From assembly GCF_019091135.1 (NCBI RefSeq), contig NZ_JAGXJW010000018.1:57639-121638 (forward strand): a stretch of DNA of 64,000 nucleotides. The letters run 5' to 3'. The notes beneath the pieces were generated by a model. That model was not told the origin of the DNA and searched no databases. It saw nothing but the letters and a program-made list of their open reading frames with translations. Both the position numbers and the translations under genes were made by a program. Below, in pieces: positions 53,493-61,771 of this stretch; the first letter of the stretch is position 1; each line of letters opens with the position of its first letter. Source of the DNA: Cohnella sp. GbtcB17. Lineage in GTDB: Bacteria > Bacillota > Bacilli > Paenibacillales > Paenibacillaceae.

Positions 53493-55025
53493 ATGTCGAA
53501 CAGAACGAACGAGGCGGACGGAAAAAACGGAAAGAACCCGTACCAACCGGTCCGCCTTGCGGTAGGGCCTTTGACAGAGACGGGAGCCGTACCCTCCAAT
53601 ACGCCTATGTTCCGCTGGACGGTCGAAGGCCGCCGCGAGGAGCGCGCTTTTCGGCTGCTGGTGGCTACGCGTCCCGAGCTGCTGCTGCCGGGACAAGCGG
53701 ACCAATGGGATACGGGCATCGTCAGGCAGTGGGGCGACCCGGGCATTTGCGCGCGCGGCCGCGTGCGGTATGCCGGACCGGCGCTGTCGGCCGGCCGTAC
53801 CTACTACTGGAAGGTACAGATCGGGGACGACGAGTCGGAGATGTCCCGCTTCTCGGAAGCGGCCGCGTTCAGGATGACGGACGATCTGCCCGATGCAAAA
53901 ACGGCGGCTGCCGCCCGGGTGTTCGGCGAACGCAACGATGCGATCTACCGGACGACGCTGGACAGTCTTTATAGCCGAACGACGCCCGACGGGTACGTGC
54001 CGACCTCCGTCACCGGCGCTTATCCGGGGCAATTCGTGAGAGACACGGCCGCGCATCTATTCGCTCTGCTGGCATTGGCGGATCTCCCCGAAGCGCGCAA
54101 GGTGCTCGTGTCTCTGCTGGACCGGATCGAAGCCTGCGGGGCGGAGCGTGCGCCGCAGATCATGTTCGCTGACGGAAGTCCGCCGGTCATGCTGGATCAA
54201 CCGGACGGTCATTATCAGCTCTTGCTGGCTTGGGCGGATTATGTGCAGCTCGCGGATGACAGGGAGACGGAGCGCAAATATTACCCGCTCGTTCGCGATT
54301 TCGCTTTTTATTACTTGAAGGCGCCGTATTTCGATCCGAAGCTGAACCTGCTCTGGAACCCGGCCTACGAACATGCCCGCGAGAATGTGCATATGAGCGT
54401 GTACGATCTGCTCACCAATCAGTTTGCCGTGCAGGCGCTGACCAAGGTTGCGGGCGTTGCCCGGCGGCTGGCGGACGACGAGACGGCGTCGCTTCTGGAA
54501 AACAATGCGGGAGCGCTGCAGGCAGGAATCGAACGGGGCTTGACGGCGCTTGACGAGGACTGTCGGCCCGTTTTTGGAGAACTGCGCGGCCGGGACAGCG
54601 CGGACCGGCTGCTGCCGGGCTTTTCCTTCGTCAACCTGGCGCCGATCCCTGCCGCGGTGCCGGGTGCGGAGGAGAAGACGCGCAATACGTTGCAAGCCTA
54701 TGAACGCCAAGGTTCGTTTATGTGGGGCGAATTCCGCATGCTTCATACGTACATCACGCCGAATACGACGAATGCCGGTGCGCAGGTCATCGGCAAAGGG
54801 TTGGCGTGGGCTTGTTATTTCTATGCCACGAGCGGCGATTGGAATCGGCTGTCCCTCTTGCAAGAATGGTTGGAAACGTACAATACGGTTCCGCTATTCG
54901 GAGAAGCATTCAACTTCCTCCCGTTCTCCCGTGGAGAAGCTTATATCCAGGACGGCGGCAACCAAGAGCAGGCGAGCTGGTTCATTTGGGCGCAAGCGCA
55001 GATTCGCAGGCTGGCAAGCGAATAA
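53493..55025 (+). CDS. Cytoplasmic alpha/alpha-barrel glycosidase, GH78/GH63-like
   Basis: The start at 53493 is chosen over GTG 53484 because GGAGAGG lies 8 bases upstream. The 510-residue protein has an N-terminal Fn3/rhamnosidase-type domain (RAFRLLVATRPELLL, GQADQWDTGIV, ALSAGRTYYWKVQIGDDES; residues 35-130). A helical barrel with YVPTSVTGAYPGQFVRDTAAHLFAL, DGHYQLLLAWADYV and TYITPNTTNAGAQVIGKG follows. This resembles GH78 alpha-L-rhamnosidases and related families, but the specificity is unclear. No signal peptide. It ends the importer-mannosidase operon. Confidence 0.72.
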   Translation: MSNRTNEADGKNGKNPYQPVRLAVGPLTETGAVPSNTPMFRWTVEGRREERAFRLLVATRPELLLPGQADQWDTGIVRQWGDPGICARGRVRYAGPALSAGRTYYWKVQIGDDESEMSRFSEAAAFRMTDDLPDAKTAAAARVFGERNDAIYRTTLDSLYSRTTPDGYVPTSVTGAYPGQFVRDTAAHLFALLALADLPEARKVLVSLLDRIEACGAERAPQIMFADGSPPVMLDQPDGHYQLLLAWADYVQLADDRETERKYYPLVRDFAFYYLKAPYFDPKLNLLWNPAYEHARENVHMSVYDLLTNQFAVQALTKVAGVARRLADDETASLLENNAGALQAGIERGLTALDEDCRPVFGELRGRDSADRLLPGFSFVNLAPIPAAVPGAEEKTRNTLQAYERQGSFMWGEFRMLHTYITPNTTNAGAQVIGKGLAWACYFYATSGDWNRLSLLQEWLETYNTVPLFGEAFNFLPFSRGEAYIQDGGNQEQASWFIWAQAQIRRLASE

Positions 55026-55028
55026 GGA

Positions 55029-55070
55029 AGGACGCCGAAACAGCCTTGAGGCTGTTTCGGCGTCCTTTTT
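55029..55070 (+). terminator. Very strong intrinsic terminator of the mannosidase operon
   Basis: A 17-bp perfect stem beginning AGGACGCCGAAAC closes on TTGA and is followed by a run of T. Confidence 0.95.
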
Positions 55071-55372
55071 GTTGCTAGATCAGCATTTAAAAATTTGGCG
55101 GCGATTCGTAAAAGGGTAAAGCGCCTTCGGTGCCGGGGAGTTTTGATGTATTGCGGATCGAAAAACCTGCATACGTACATGTATTTTCTACCGACTCGCG
55201 ACACGTGATGAAATGCCTGCAAATGCGCAGGTAAATTCAAAGCACAAGCCGGAAAGGGCAGATGGAGGAAAATACCTGCGGATCTGCATCTTTTCTTCTC
55301 GAAAGGATAGCGATCGGCGAAAAAAGATGTATATTTGCAGGCATTACGGCGACAGAACAACGCGGGCGCGCA
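55071..55372. repeat. Gene-free stretch with degenerate ~50-60-bp repeats
   Basis: CCTGC(A) elements occur at 55166, 55216 and 55275 and in reverse (TGCAGG) at 55336, each in an AT-rich context containing ATGTAT or AAATAC. The 55216 copy forms CCTGCAAATGCGCAGG, a palindrome. I see no gene or ribosome binding site. The repeats are too diverged to define a unit. Confidence 0.45.
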
Positions 55373-55927
55373 TCACGAAGGATAATGAATGAGCGTAATA
55401 TAGGTAGTGACCTGACCGGTATTGTTCCGGTACGCGTGCGGTCGGTCCGCGTGGAAGCGCACGGCGTTGCCCGCAGAGACCGCGTAAGTCTTGCCGCCGA
55501 TCTCGACGTCGAGCGAGCCGTCCGTCACGACGATATATTCCTCGACCGCTTCGTTGTGGGGCTCCGATTCGTGGCTGCAGCCGGGATCCATGTTGACCGC
55601 GTACATTTCGAAGCCCTTGCGCTGGTCGAAGGGGAACATCGGAAACGCGCGGTAGGCGCCGTCTTCCTCTAAAAACGGCTCGATCTCGGCCATATCGACG
55701 AACGTGACTTCCGCCTTTGCCTCCTCGATAAGCGACGTAAATGAAATCTTTAATCCGTTGACGATTTTCCACAACACGGAAATCGTCGGATTGGAGTCGC
55801 CACGCTCGATCTGGCCGATCATCGCTTTGCTGACGCCCGTCAGCTCGGCCACCTGGTCAAGGCTAAGGCCGCGCGATTTGCGCACGGCTTGCAGGTTTTT
55901 GCCGACTTTCTTATGAATCGCGTCCAT
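55373..55927 (-). CDS. XRE-family regulator with C-terminal cupin
   Basis: ATG 55927 is chosen because AGGTGG lies upstream; the GTG 9 bases earlier has a poorer site. The 184-residue protein has an XRE helix-turn-helix (LSLDQVAELTGVSKAMIGQIERGDSNP, residues ~22-50) and a cupin_2 domain with EPHNEAVEEYIVVTDG, VSAGNAVRFHADRPHAY. Such regulators often respond to amino acids or polyamines. It is divergent from tdh-kbl, and TTGTA-N5-TACAA sequences overlap the tdh promoter, so it is the likely regulator. Confidence 0.92.
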   Translation of the reverse strand: MDAIHKKVGKNLQAVRKSRGLSLDQVAELTGVSKAMIGQIERGDSNPTISVLWKIVNGLKISFTSLIEEAKAEVTFVDMAEIEPFLEEDGAYRAFPMFPFDQRKGFEMYAVNMDPGCSHESEPHNEAVEEYIVVTDGSLDVEIGGKTYAVSAGNAVRFHADRPHAYRNNTGQVTTYITLIHYPS

Positions 55928-56001
55928 CGTATCCACCTAAGTCCCGTTATTTTCTCTCCATTATACCGGACGTAAGGCGAATATAAACCTATATAGTTAG
56001 A

Positions 56002-56040
56002 TTGTACAATATACAATACAAATGTATAATATGTTGTATA
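56002..56040 (+). promoter_or_regulatory. tdh promoter with overlapping operators
   Basis: TTGTAC-N17-TATAAT is a near-consensus sigma-A promoter. Three inverted repeats overlap it: TTGTA-N5-TACAA at 56002-56016, ATACA-N2-TGTAT at 56016-56027, and TATACAA...TTGTATA spanning 56010-56040. These fit repression by the divergent XRE protein. Confidence 0.75.
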
Positions 56041-56073
56041 TGACGGATTTAACTCGATACGAGGGTGATGAGA

Positions 56074-57120
56074 ATGCGGGATAGAACGATGCTCGGCCTG
56101 GTCAAGCCGAACCGGGGACCGGGCGCGGCGCTGATGGAGGTGCCGGTGCCGGTCCCGGGACCGGCAGAAGTATTGGTCCGGGTGAAGGCGTCCTCGATTT
56201 GCGGCACGGATCTTCATATCTATAATTGGGATTCTTGGGCCGAGAGCGCCGTCGTCACGCCGAACGTTTTCGGACACGAGTTCGCGGGCGTCGTCGTTGA
56301 CATCGGAGAGCAAGTGGCGAACGTCAAGATCGGCGACCATGTCTCAGGCGAAGGCCACATCGTTTGCGGCACCTGCAAAGCCTGCCGTACGGGCAATGCG
56401 CATGTCTGCGCCCGCACGCGCAGCTTCGGCATCTCGGCGCCGGGCTGCTTCGCCGAGTATGCGGTGCTGCCGGCCGGCAATGTGATTCACAACCGGCCGG
56501 AGATGCCGTTCGAGCTGGCGTGCTTGCAGGATCCGCTCGGCAATGCCGTGCAGACCGTCCTCGCCGACGACATCGTCGGCAAGTCCGTCGCCGTGATCGG
56601 CACGGGCGCGATCGGGTTGATGGCGATCGCCGTAGCGCGCGCGTGCGGCGCGGGCAAGATCATCGCCGTCGACGTCCGCGCCAACCGGTTGGAGATGGCG
56701 AAGCGGATGGGCGCCGACGCGCTCGTCAACAGCGCGGAGACACCGATGGCCGAGGCGGTTCGCGCGCTGACCGACGGCGAAGGGGCCGAAGTCGTGCTCG
56801 AGATGTCCGGCCATCCGGCAGCGATCCGGGGCGGGTTCGAAGCGGCGGCGAACGCGGGGCGCATATCGCTGCTCGGCATTCCGACGGACGACGTGCCGAT
56901 CGACCTGGCGCGCCATCTCATTTTCAAAGGGATCAGCGTGCACGGCATTACCGGCCGTCGCATGTACGAGACGTGGTACCAGATGAAAGGACTGCTCGAT
57001 TCGGGGGCGCTGCGGCTGGATGGACTGGTCACGCATACGTTCACGCTGGACCGTTACGAAGAGGCGTTCGAGCTGGTGAAGTCGGGCAATTGCGGCAAGG
57101 TCGTCTTTACGCACAGCTGA
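56074..57120 (+). CDS. tdh: L-threonine 3-dehydrogenase
   Basis: The start at 56074 follows GAGGG at 8-base spacing (two nearer in-frame starts lie inside that region). The 348-residue zinc MDR has the catalytic ligands Cys in SSICGTDLHIYNWD and HE in VFGHEFAG, and the structural zinc Cys cluster HIVCGTCKACRTGNAHVC. The Rossmann loop is VIGTGAIGLMAIAVA. It oxidises L-threonine to 2-amino-3-ketobutyrate with NAD+. The next gene encodes the ligase that converts this to glycine and acetyl-CoA, which makes the assignment firm. Confidence 0.95.
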   Translation: MRDRTMLGLVKPNRGPGAALMEVPVPVPGPAEVLVRVKASSICGTDLHIYNWDSWAESAVVTPNVFGHEFAGVVVDIGEQVANVKIGDHVSGEGHIVCGTCKACRTGNAHVCARTRSFGISAPGCFAEYAVLPAGNVIHNRPEMPFELACLQDPLGNAVQTVLADDIVGKSVAVIGTGAIGLMAIAVARACGAGKIIAVDVRANRLEMAKRMGADALVNSAETPMAEAVRALTDGEGAEVVLEMSGHPAAIRGGFEAAANAGRISLLGIPTDDVPIDLARHLIFKGISVHGITGRRMYETWYQMKGLLDSGALRLDGLVTHTFTLDRYEEAFELVKSGNCGKVVFTHS

Positions 57121-57159
57121 ACAATGGAGCGAAGATTGGAAGGAGTCGACATATACAAG

Positions 57160-58335
57160 ATGGCAAACTTGGACTTTTTATCGAAGGAACTCGAACAGCT
57201 CCGGGCCGACGGCAGATACCGGCCGCTCACGGAATGGGAGGGCGGATCGGGCAGCTGGATGACGCTCGGCGGACGCCGGGTGCTCCAGATGTCCTCCAAC
57301 AACTACCTGGGCTTGACCGTGCACCCGGAGCTGAAGCGCGCGGCGATCGAAGCGATCGAAAAATACGGCGTCGGCAGCGGCTCCGTCCGTACGATCGCCG
57401 GCACGCTCGACATACACGGCGAGCTCGAGCGCGAGCTGGCCGCGTTTAAGGGCACGGAGGCTACGCTGGTATTCCAATCCGGATTCACGACGAACCAGGG
57501 CATCCTCGGGTCGATCCTGGGTCCCGACGATGTCGTGATCAGCGACGAGCTCAACCATGCCAGCATCATCGACGGCATCCGGCTGACCAAGGCGAGCCGC
57601 AAAGTATACGCCCACAAAAATCTCGACCAGCTGGAGCACGCGCTGAAGGAGAGCGCGTCCTACCGGGCCCGCGTCGTCGTCACGGACGGCGTGTTCAGCA
57701 TGGACGGCGACATCGCGCCGCTGCCGGCCATCGTCGAACTCGCGGAGCGGTACGATGCCGTCGTCTACGTCGACGACGCGCATGCCAGCGGCGTCCTCGG
57801 ACGCAACGGCAAAGGCTCGACCGACCACTTCGGCCTTCATGGCCGGGTGCACATCCAGGTCGGCACGCTGTCCAAGGCGATCGGCGTATCGGGCGGATAC
57901 ATGGCTGGCTCCGCGCTGCTCAAGGATTATTTGATCCATAAGGCGCGCTCGTTTCTGTTCAGCACGTCGCAGACGCCTGCCGTCGCCGCATCGTGCCTGG
58001 CGGCCGTCCGCGTGCTCGGACGCAGTCCGGAGCTGATAGACCGGCTGTGGAGCAACGCGAATTATTGCAGAGAGAAGCTCCTCGCGCTCGGCTTCGACTG
58101 CGGCATGAGCGAGACGCCAATCATCCCGATCATCGTCGGCTCGCCCGCGGACACGATGCGCTTCTCCGACGCGCTGCTCGCGGAAGGCGTGTACGCGCAG
58201 GGCATCGTCTATCCGACAGTCGCCATGGACAAAGGAAGAGTCCGGCTAATCGTGACCGCTTCCCATACGCGGGAGGATCTGGACTTCGCCTTGGACGTGC
58301 TGGCCCGCACGGGGCGAACCGCCGGGCTGATCTGA
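57160..58335 (+). CDS. kbl: Glycine C-acetyltransferase (2-amino-3-ketobutyrate CoA ligase)
   Basis: The start MANLDFL at 57160 aligns with Bacillus Kbl; GGAAGGAG lies 13-14 bases upstream, a long spacing, so an upstream start at 57124 is possible but lacks a site. The 391-residue alpha-oxoamine synthase has SSNNYLGLT, GSVRTIAGT, DELNHASIIDGIRL, YVDDAHASGVLG and the PLP Lys in QVGTLSKAIGVSGGY. It cleaves 2-amino-3-ketobutyrate with CoA to glycine and acetyl-CoA, completing threonine degradation begun by Tdh. Confidence 0.95.
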   Translation: MANLDFLSKELEQLRADGRYRPLTEWEGGSGSWMTLGGRRVLQMSSNNYLGLTVHPELKRAAIEAIEKYGVGSGSVRTIAGTLDIHGELERELAAFKGTEATLVFQSGFTTNQGILGSILGPDDVVISDELNHASIIDGIRLTKASRKVYAHKNLDQLEHALKESASYRARVVVTDGVFSMDGDIAPLPAIVELAERYDAVVYVDDAHASGVLGRNGKGSTDHFGLHGRVHIQVGTLSKAIGVSGGYMAGSALLKDYLIHKARSFLFSTSQTPAVAASCLAAVRVLGRSPELIDRLWSNANYCREKLLALGFDCGMSETPIIPIIVGSPADTMRFSDALLAEGVYAQGIVYPTVAMDKGRVRLIVTASHTREDLDFALDVLARTGRTAGLI

Positions 58336-58352
58336 TTCATGCCGCCGACTGC

Positions 58353-58384
58353 GGTTGAATAGGATAGGAAGTATCTATTCAGCC
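58353..58384 (+). promoter_or_regulatory. Hairpin immediately upstream of the aldo/keto reductase ribosome binding site
   Basis: GGTTGAATAG pairs with CTATTCAGCC (one G-T wobble) around a 12-nt loop, ending directly before GAAGGAGG. There is no T tract, so it is more likely an operator or translation-affecting hairpin than a terminator. Confidence 0.5.
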
Positions 58385-58400
58385 GAAGGAGGAATTAAGT

Positions 58401-59351
58401 TTGGAGTATCGGAGACTGGGAGCCGCGGGAGTCAAGGTCAGCGAGATCAGCCTGGGAAGCTGGTTGACGTATGGCGGCTATGTGGGCAAGGAATCGGCCC
58501 GGCAGACGATACTTAAGGCGTACGAATCGGGCGTCAACTTTTTCGATACGGCCAACGTCTACATGCGCGGAGAAGCGGAGCGCGTCGTCGGCGAGGCGCT
58601 GTCGGGGCTTCCGAGATCTACTTATGTGCTGGCTACGAAGGTCAGAGGGCCGATGGGCGAGCTGCCGAATCAGCAGGGCCTGTCGCGCAAGCACATCATG
58701 GAGCAATGCGACGCCTCGCTCAAACGGCTGGGCGCCGATTATATCGATCTGTACTACTGCCATTATCCAGACGCGGATACGCCGATGGAAGAGACGTACC
58801 GGGCGATGGACGATCTGGTCAGGCAGGGCAAGGTGCTGTACGTCGGCTTCAGCAACATGTCGGCAGCGGACATCGCGCAGGCTGTCGGCATCGTCGAACG
58901 GCAAGGCTTGCATCCGATCGTCGCCAACCAGCCGCTTTACAACATGTTCGCGCCGGATATCGAGGCCGAGGTGCTGCCGCTATGCGACCGTCATGGCATC
59001 GGGCAGGTCGTCTACTCGCCGCTGGCGCAGGGCGTGCTGGCCGGCCGGTTCAAGTCCGTCGCCGACGTGGCCGGCTCGACCCGGGCGGCGGATGCGAACG
59101 GCAGCGAAGCCGTGCGGTCCTGGCTGAAGGAGGAGTACGTCGCCAAGGCGCGGACGCTGCAGGAGATGGCCTCCGACTTCGGACTGTCGCTGGCCCAGCT
59201 CGCGCTCGCCTGGACGCTGCGTCATCCGCAGGTCGCGAGCGCCATCATCGGCGCCAGCAGGCCGGAGCAGATCGAAGAGAACGTCCGCGCTTCGGGCGTC
59301 CGCCTCTCCGCCGAGCAGTGGGCGGAGTTCGAGGCTGTGCTCGGCCGATAA
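58401..59351 (+). CDS. Aldo/keto reductase (YghZ/Kvbeta-like)
   Basis: The 316-residue protein starts at TTG with AAGGAGG at 9-base spacing. The AKR barrel shows GVNFFDTANVYMRGEAE (Asp and Tyr of the tetrad), YVLATKVRG (Lys), and DLYYCHYPDADTP (His). C-terminal NADPH-binding residues are in IIGASRPEQIEENVRA. Such enzymes reduce aldehydes or ketones with NADPH; the physiological substrate is unknown. Spacing of 65 bases from kbl allows co-transcription, but the intervening hairpin suggests separate control. Confidence 0.92.
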   Translation: MEYRRLGAAGVKVSEISLGSWLTYGGYVGKESARQTILKAYESGVNFFDTANVYMRGEAERVVGEALSGLPRSTYVLATKVRGPMGELPNQQGLSRKHIMEQCDASLKRLGADYIDLYYCHYPDADTPMEETYRAMDDLVRQGKVLYVGFSNMSAADIAQAVGIVERQGLHPIVANQPLYNMFAPDIEAEVLPLCDRHGIGQVVYSPLAQGVLAGRFKSVADVAGSTRAADANGSEAVRSWLKEEYVAKARTLQEMASDFGLSLAQLALAWTLRHPQVASAIIGASRPEQIEENVRASGVRLSAEQWAEFEAVLGR

Positions 59352-59370
59352 TCGCGTCGTTTTGAACGTT

Positions 59371-59412
59371 AAGCCCCTGTCTTCCGGCAGACTGCCGGCG
59401 GCAGGGGCTTTT
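59371..59412 (+). terminator. Intrinsic terminator after the aldo/keto reductase gene
   Basis: AAGCCCCTG pairs with CAGGGGCTT around an inner CCGGCAG/CTGCCGG stem and ends in TTTT. Confidence 0.82.
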
Positions 59413-59477
59413 GCGCTGATACAGGATCGCTATACTTAAACAAGATCGACATTCGCAGCGGATGAGGAGGAACCTGA

Positions 59478-60212
59478 ATGAAGGAGAACAAATACGACGA
59501 CCCGCGTTTTTTTGAAAATTACAGCCGCATGCCGCGATCGGTCGGCGGCTTGGAGGCGGCAGGCGAGTGGAACGAGCTGCGTACGATGCTGCCGGATCTG
59601 GCGGGCAAGCGACTGCTTGATTTGGGCTGCGGCTACGGCTGGCACTGCCGGTATGCCCGGGAGCAGGGGGCAAGATCGGCGGTCGGCGTCGACCTGTCCG
59701 AGAAGATGCTGGAGCGGGCGCGGGAGATGACCGACGACCCTGCGATCTCGTATGTGCGGAGCGGCATCGAGGATTTCGACTTCGCGACGGACGCGTTCGA
59801 CGTCGTGATGAGCTCGCTGGCGCTGCATTACGTGGCGGACTTCGGCGAGATCTGCAGGGGCGTGCACGCTTGTCTCTCGCCGGGCGGAACTTTCGTATTC
59901 ACCGTCGAGCATCCGACGTTTACGGCTTTGGAAGCGCAGGATTGGCACTACGGTCCCGCAGGGGAGAAGCTGCATTGGCCGCTTGACCGCTACCACGAGG
60001 AGGGGCCGCGGCTCGCGAGATTTTTAGGACATGACGTCGTGAAGTACCACAGGACCGTAGCCGGCTATCTGAATCCTTTGCTTGAGGCGGGCTTTCGCAT
60101 CGGCAAGCTGTCCGAGCTGAAGCCGACGGCCGACATGCTGGAGCGGCATCCCGATTGGGCGGAGGAGGTGCGCCGCCCGATGTTCCTGTTGGTCGCGGCG
60201 ACCAAAGTCTGA
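59478..60212 (+). CDS. Class I SAM-dependent methyltransferase
   Basis: The 244-residue protein has methyltransferase motif I LLDLGCGYGWHCRYAREQG (about residues 52-70), motif II acidic GVDLSEKMLERA, and motif IV DVVMSSLALHYVADF, followed by a Tyr/Trp/His-rich C-terminal part (KLHWPLDRYHEEGPR). Methyl group acceptor unknown; the class includes small-molecule and tRNA-modifying members. GAGGAGGAA precedes the ATG. It is convergent with the stress-protein pair. Confidence 0.92.
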   Translation: MKENKYDDPRFFENYSRMPRSVGGLEAAGEWNELRTMLPDLAGKRLLDLGCGYGWHCRYAREQGARSAVGVDLSEKMLERAREMTDDPAISYVRSGIEDFDFATDAFDVVMSSLALHYVADFGEICRGVHACLSPGGTFVFTVEHPTFTALEAQDWHYGPAGEKLHWPLDRYHEEGPRLARFLGHDVVKYHRTVAGYLNPLLEAGFRIGKLSELKPTADMLERHPDWAEEVRRPMFLLVAATKV

Positions 60213-60242
60213 TGCGGGCAGCGCATTTTTGTTACAGGAATG

Positions 60243-60662
60243 TTATTTATGATAAAGGGTCGGCCTGCCGGCGCCGGCTTCCCGGACCGGCCGGTCCCCG
60301 ATGCGAACGGCGATGCCTTGCAAGGGGGCGGGGGCGCCGTTTTCCGAGCTGGCCTTGTCTTCGGGACTAAGCGCCTCCTTCACCGAGTGCGCGATCGTGT
60401 GCAGGACGTCGCCGACCTCTTGCGTCGTCTCGAGCAGCGGATCGACGGTGTCGATGCGCCCTTTTACGTCCTTAACGGTCCGGTTCACGGTATGAATCAA
60501 AGCCGTTGCCTCATGCGTGGCCTGAAGGGCGGACTTTTTGACGTCGACCAGCGTGCGATTCGCTTCGTCGAGCGTCGCCATCGTCTTTTTCATCGTCTTG
60601 ACGGCGTAGACGACGAACACCGACAGGGAGACGGAAGCGAGCGCCGCGCTTTTGCCGCGCAT
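60243..60662 (-). CDS. DUF948-like membrane-anchored coiled-coil protein
   Basis: The 139-residue protein has an N-terminal membrane helix (about residues 7-22, AALASVSLSVFVVYAV). A long amphipathic helix with repeated TV/TL/TE heptad pattern (TMATLDEANRTLVDVKK... IHTVNRTVKDVKGRIDTVDPLLETT) follows, as in DUF948 proteins. GGGAGG precedes its ATG. It lies three bases after the YflT-like gene stop in the same direction, so both are co-transcribed. Function in the envelope is not established; both neighbours suggest stress response. Confidence 0.82.
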   Translation of the reverse strand: MRGKSAALASVSLSVFVVYAVKTMKKTMATLDEANRTLVDVKKSALQATHEATALIHTVNRTVKDVKGRIDTVDPLLETTQEVGDVLHTIAHSVKEALSPEDKASSENGAPAPLQGIAVRIGDRPVREAGAGRPTLYHK

Positions 60663-60665
60663 CGG

Positions 60666-61307
60666 TCACGCCTCCCGGGACTCGTGGGGAATGACGAGTT
60701 CCTTCACTGGCGTCTGTACGTCGCCGTCTTTGGCGTTAATATAGACGCGCATTTCATCGGCAGGCTCGCGAGCGGCGGCTTCCGGTAGCGGAGACTGCTC
60801 GAACGAAACCGCGCTTGAGCGGGGCTCGATGGCGCCGTATGCCTGGAAAATGCTTTCTACGCGCGACCTTTCCTCGCCGCTTGCCTTCACGATGACGAGC
60901 AGATGGTCCTGCTCGACCAACGTCTTGTAGATCTCGGCCTCGCGATCGGGAATGCCGAGTCCGACCAGGCCGCCGATGAGCGTGCCCGTGCTGCCGCCGA
61001 CGGCCGCGCCGGCGATGACGGTCGCGATCGGGCCGGCCGCGAGCAGCGGGCCTAGACCCGGAATGAACAGCAGGCCAGCCGTGGCGAGAAGTCCGGCGGT
61101 CCCGCCAAGGAAGGCTCCCGCCACGCCGCCCGTCACCATGCCTTCCGCGCTGTTCGTGCCGGTGACCGTGTCCACGTGATGGACGGCTTCCCGTTTATGG
61201 CTGACGACGGAGATGTCGTCCTTGCTCCAGCCTGCCGCCTTCAGCGCTTCGATCGCGCCGATGACATCCTGTTCGTTTCTAAACGTCCCAACGACCGGTG
61301 TATGCAT
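60666..61307 (-). CDS. YflT-like general stress protein (GsiB/17M-type N-terminal domain) with Gly-rich hydrophobic centre
   Basis: The start at 61307 follows GGAGGCGATTGCG. The 213-residue protein has a YflT/general-stress-17M N-terminal domain (VVGTFRNEQDVIGAIEALKAAGWSKDDISVVSHK). A glycine/alanine-rich hydrophobic stretch of about 90 residues follows (GVAGAFLGGTAGLLATAGLLFIPGLGPLLAAGP...), typical of DUF1269-like proteins, and then a second alpha/beta domain (HLLVIVKASGEERSRVESIFQAYGA). Found on stress regulons in Bacilli; molecular role unknown. Confidence 0.85.
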   Translation of the reverse strand: MHTPVVGTFRNEQDVIGAIEALKAAGWSKDDISVVSHKREAVHHVDTVTGTNSAEGMVTGGVAGAFLGGTAGLLATAGLLFIPGLGPLLAAGPIATVIAGAAVGGSTGTLIGGLVGLGIPDREAEIYKTLVEQDHLLVIVKASGEERSRVESIFQAYGAIEPRSSAVSFEQSPLPEAAAREPADEMRVYINAKDGDVQTPVKELVIPHESREA

Positions 61308-61483
61308 CGCAATCGCCTCCATACTGTTTTTTCGCTGGCCGCGCCAGCTGAATACTCATACTTCACCACCTCGGAAATGGAAATAACAGGGTGGACAAGC
61401 AGCTGGCGAAGTTTATTTTTGGAGGCTTGTACCGCATATGGCGCTAATTATTAGCCGAAATGATGAGACTTTGCGTTTCTCGC
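61308..61483. other. Leader region of the stress-protein genes
   Basis: The AT-rich stretch upstream of 61307 should contain the promoter, but I could not identify a convincing sigma-A or sigma-B pair. The repeat array begins at 61484. Confidence 0.4.
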
Positions 61484-61687
61484 CAAGTGTGCACGTAGAT
61501 CGATAGTTCGCGGGTCTGCGGGGTTGAAGGGTAACAAGTGTGCACGTAGATCAATGGTTCGCGGGTGGGCGGGGTTGAGAGGTAACAAGTGTGCACGTAG
61601 ATCGATAGATGGCGGGGCGGCAGGGTTGAAGAGCAACAAGTGTGCACGTAGATCGATAGTTCGCAGGTCGGCGGGGTTGAAAGGTAA
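61484..61687. repeat. Four exact-length 51-bp tandem repeats
   Basis: Copies start at 61484, 61535, 61586 and 61637 and are each exactly 51 bp, with a conserved head CAAGTGTGCACGTAGATC and a tail containing GCGGGTCGGCGGGGTTGA-like sequence. They differ by a few substitutions. The head contains GTGCAC, a palindrome. The array lies between the stress-protein genes and the ppk2 terminator. Confidence 0.95.
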
Positions 61688-61722
61688 CTGGAGAACCTGC
61701 GCCTGTCTCCGCGCAGCCCCGC

Positions 61723-61764
61723 CAAAAAAACAAAGAACCTGCCATCGACCTTGGCAGGTTCTTT
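61723..61764 (-). terminator. Intrinsic terminator after ppk2
   Basis: On the minus strand AAAGAACCTGCCA and its complement form a 13-bp stem with a 7-nt loop, followed by G and seven T. Confidence 0.88.
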
Positions 61765-61771
61765 AAGTTGC

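Noticed and set aside
61323..61483. Sigma-B promoter for the YflT-like stress genes
   Set aside because: No GTTT and GGGTAT pair at a workable spacing could be found on the minus strand.
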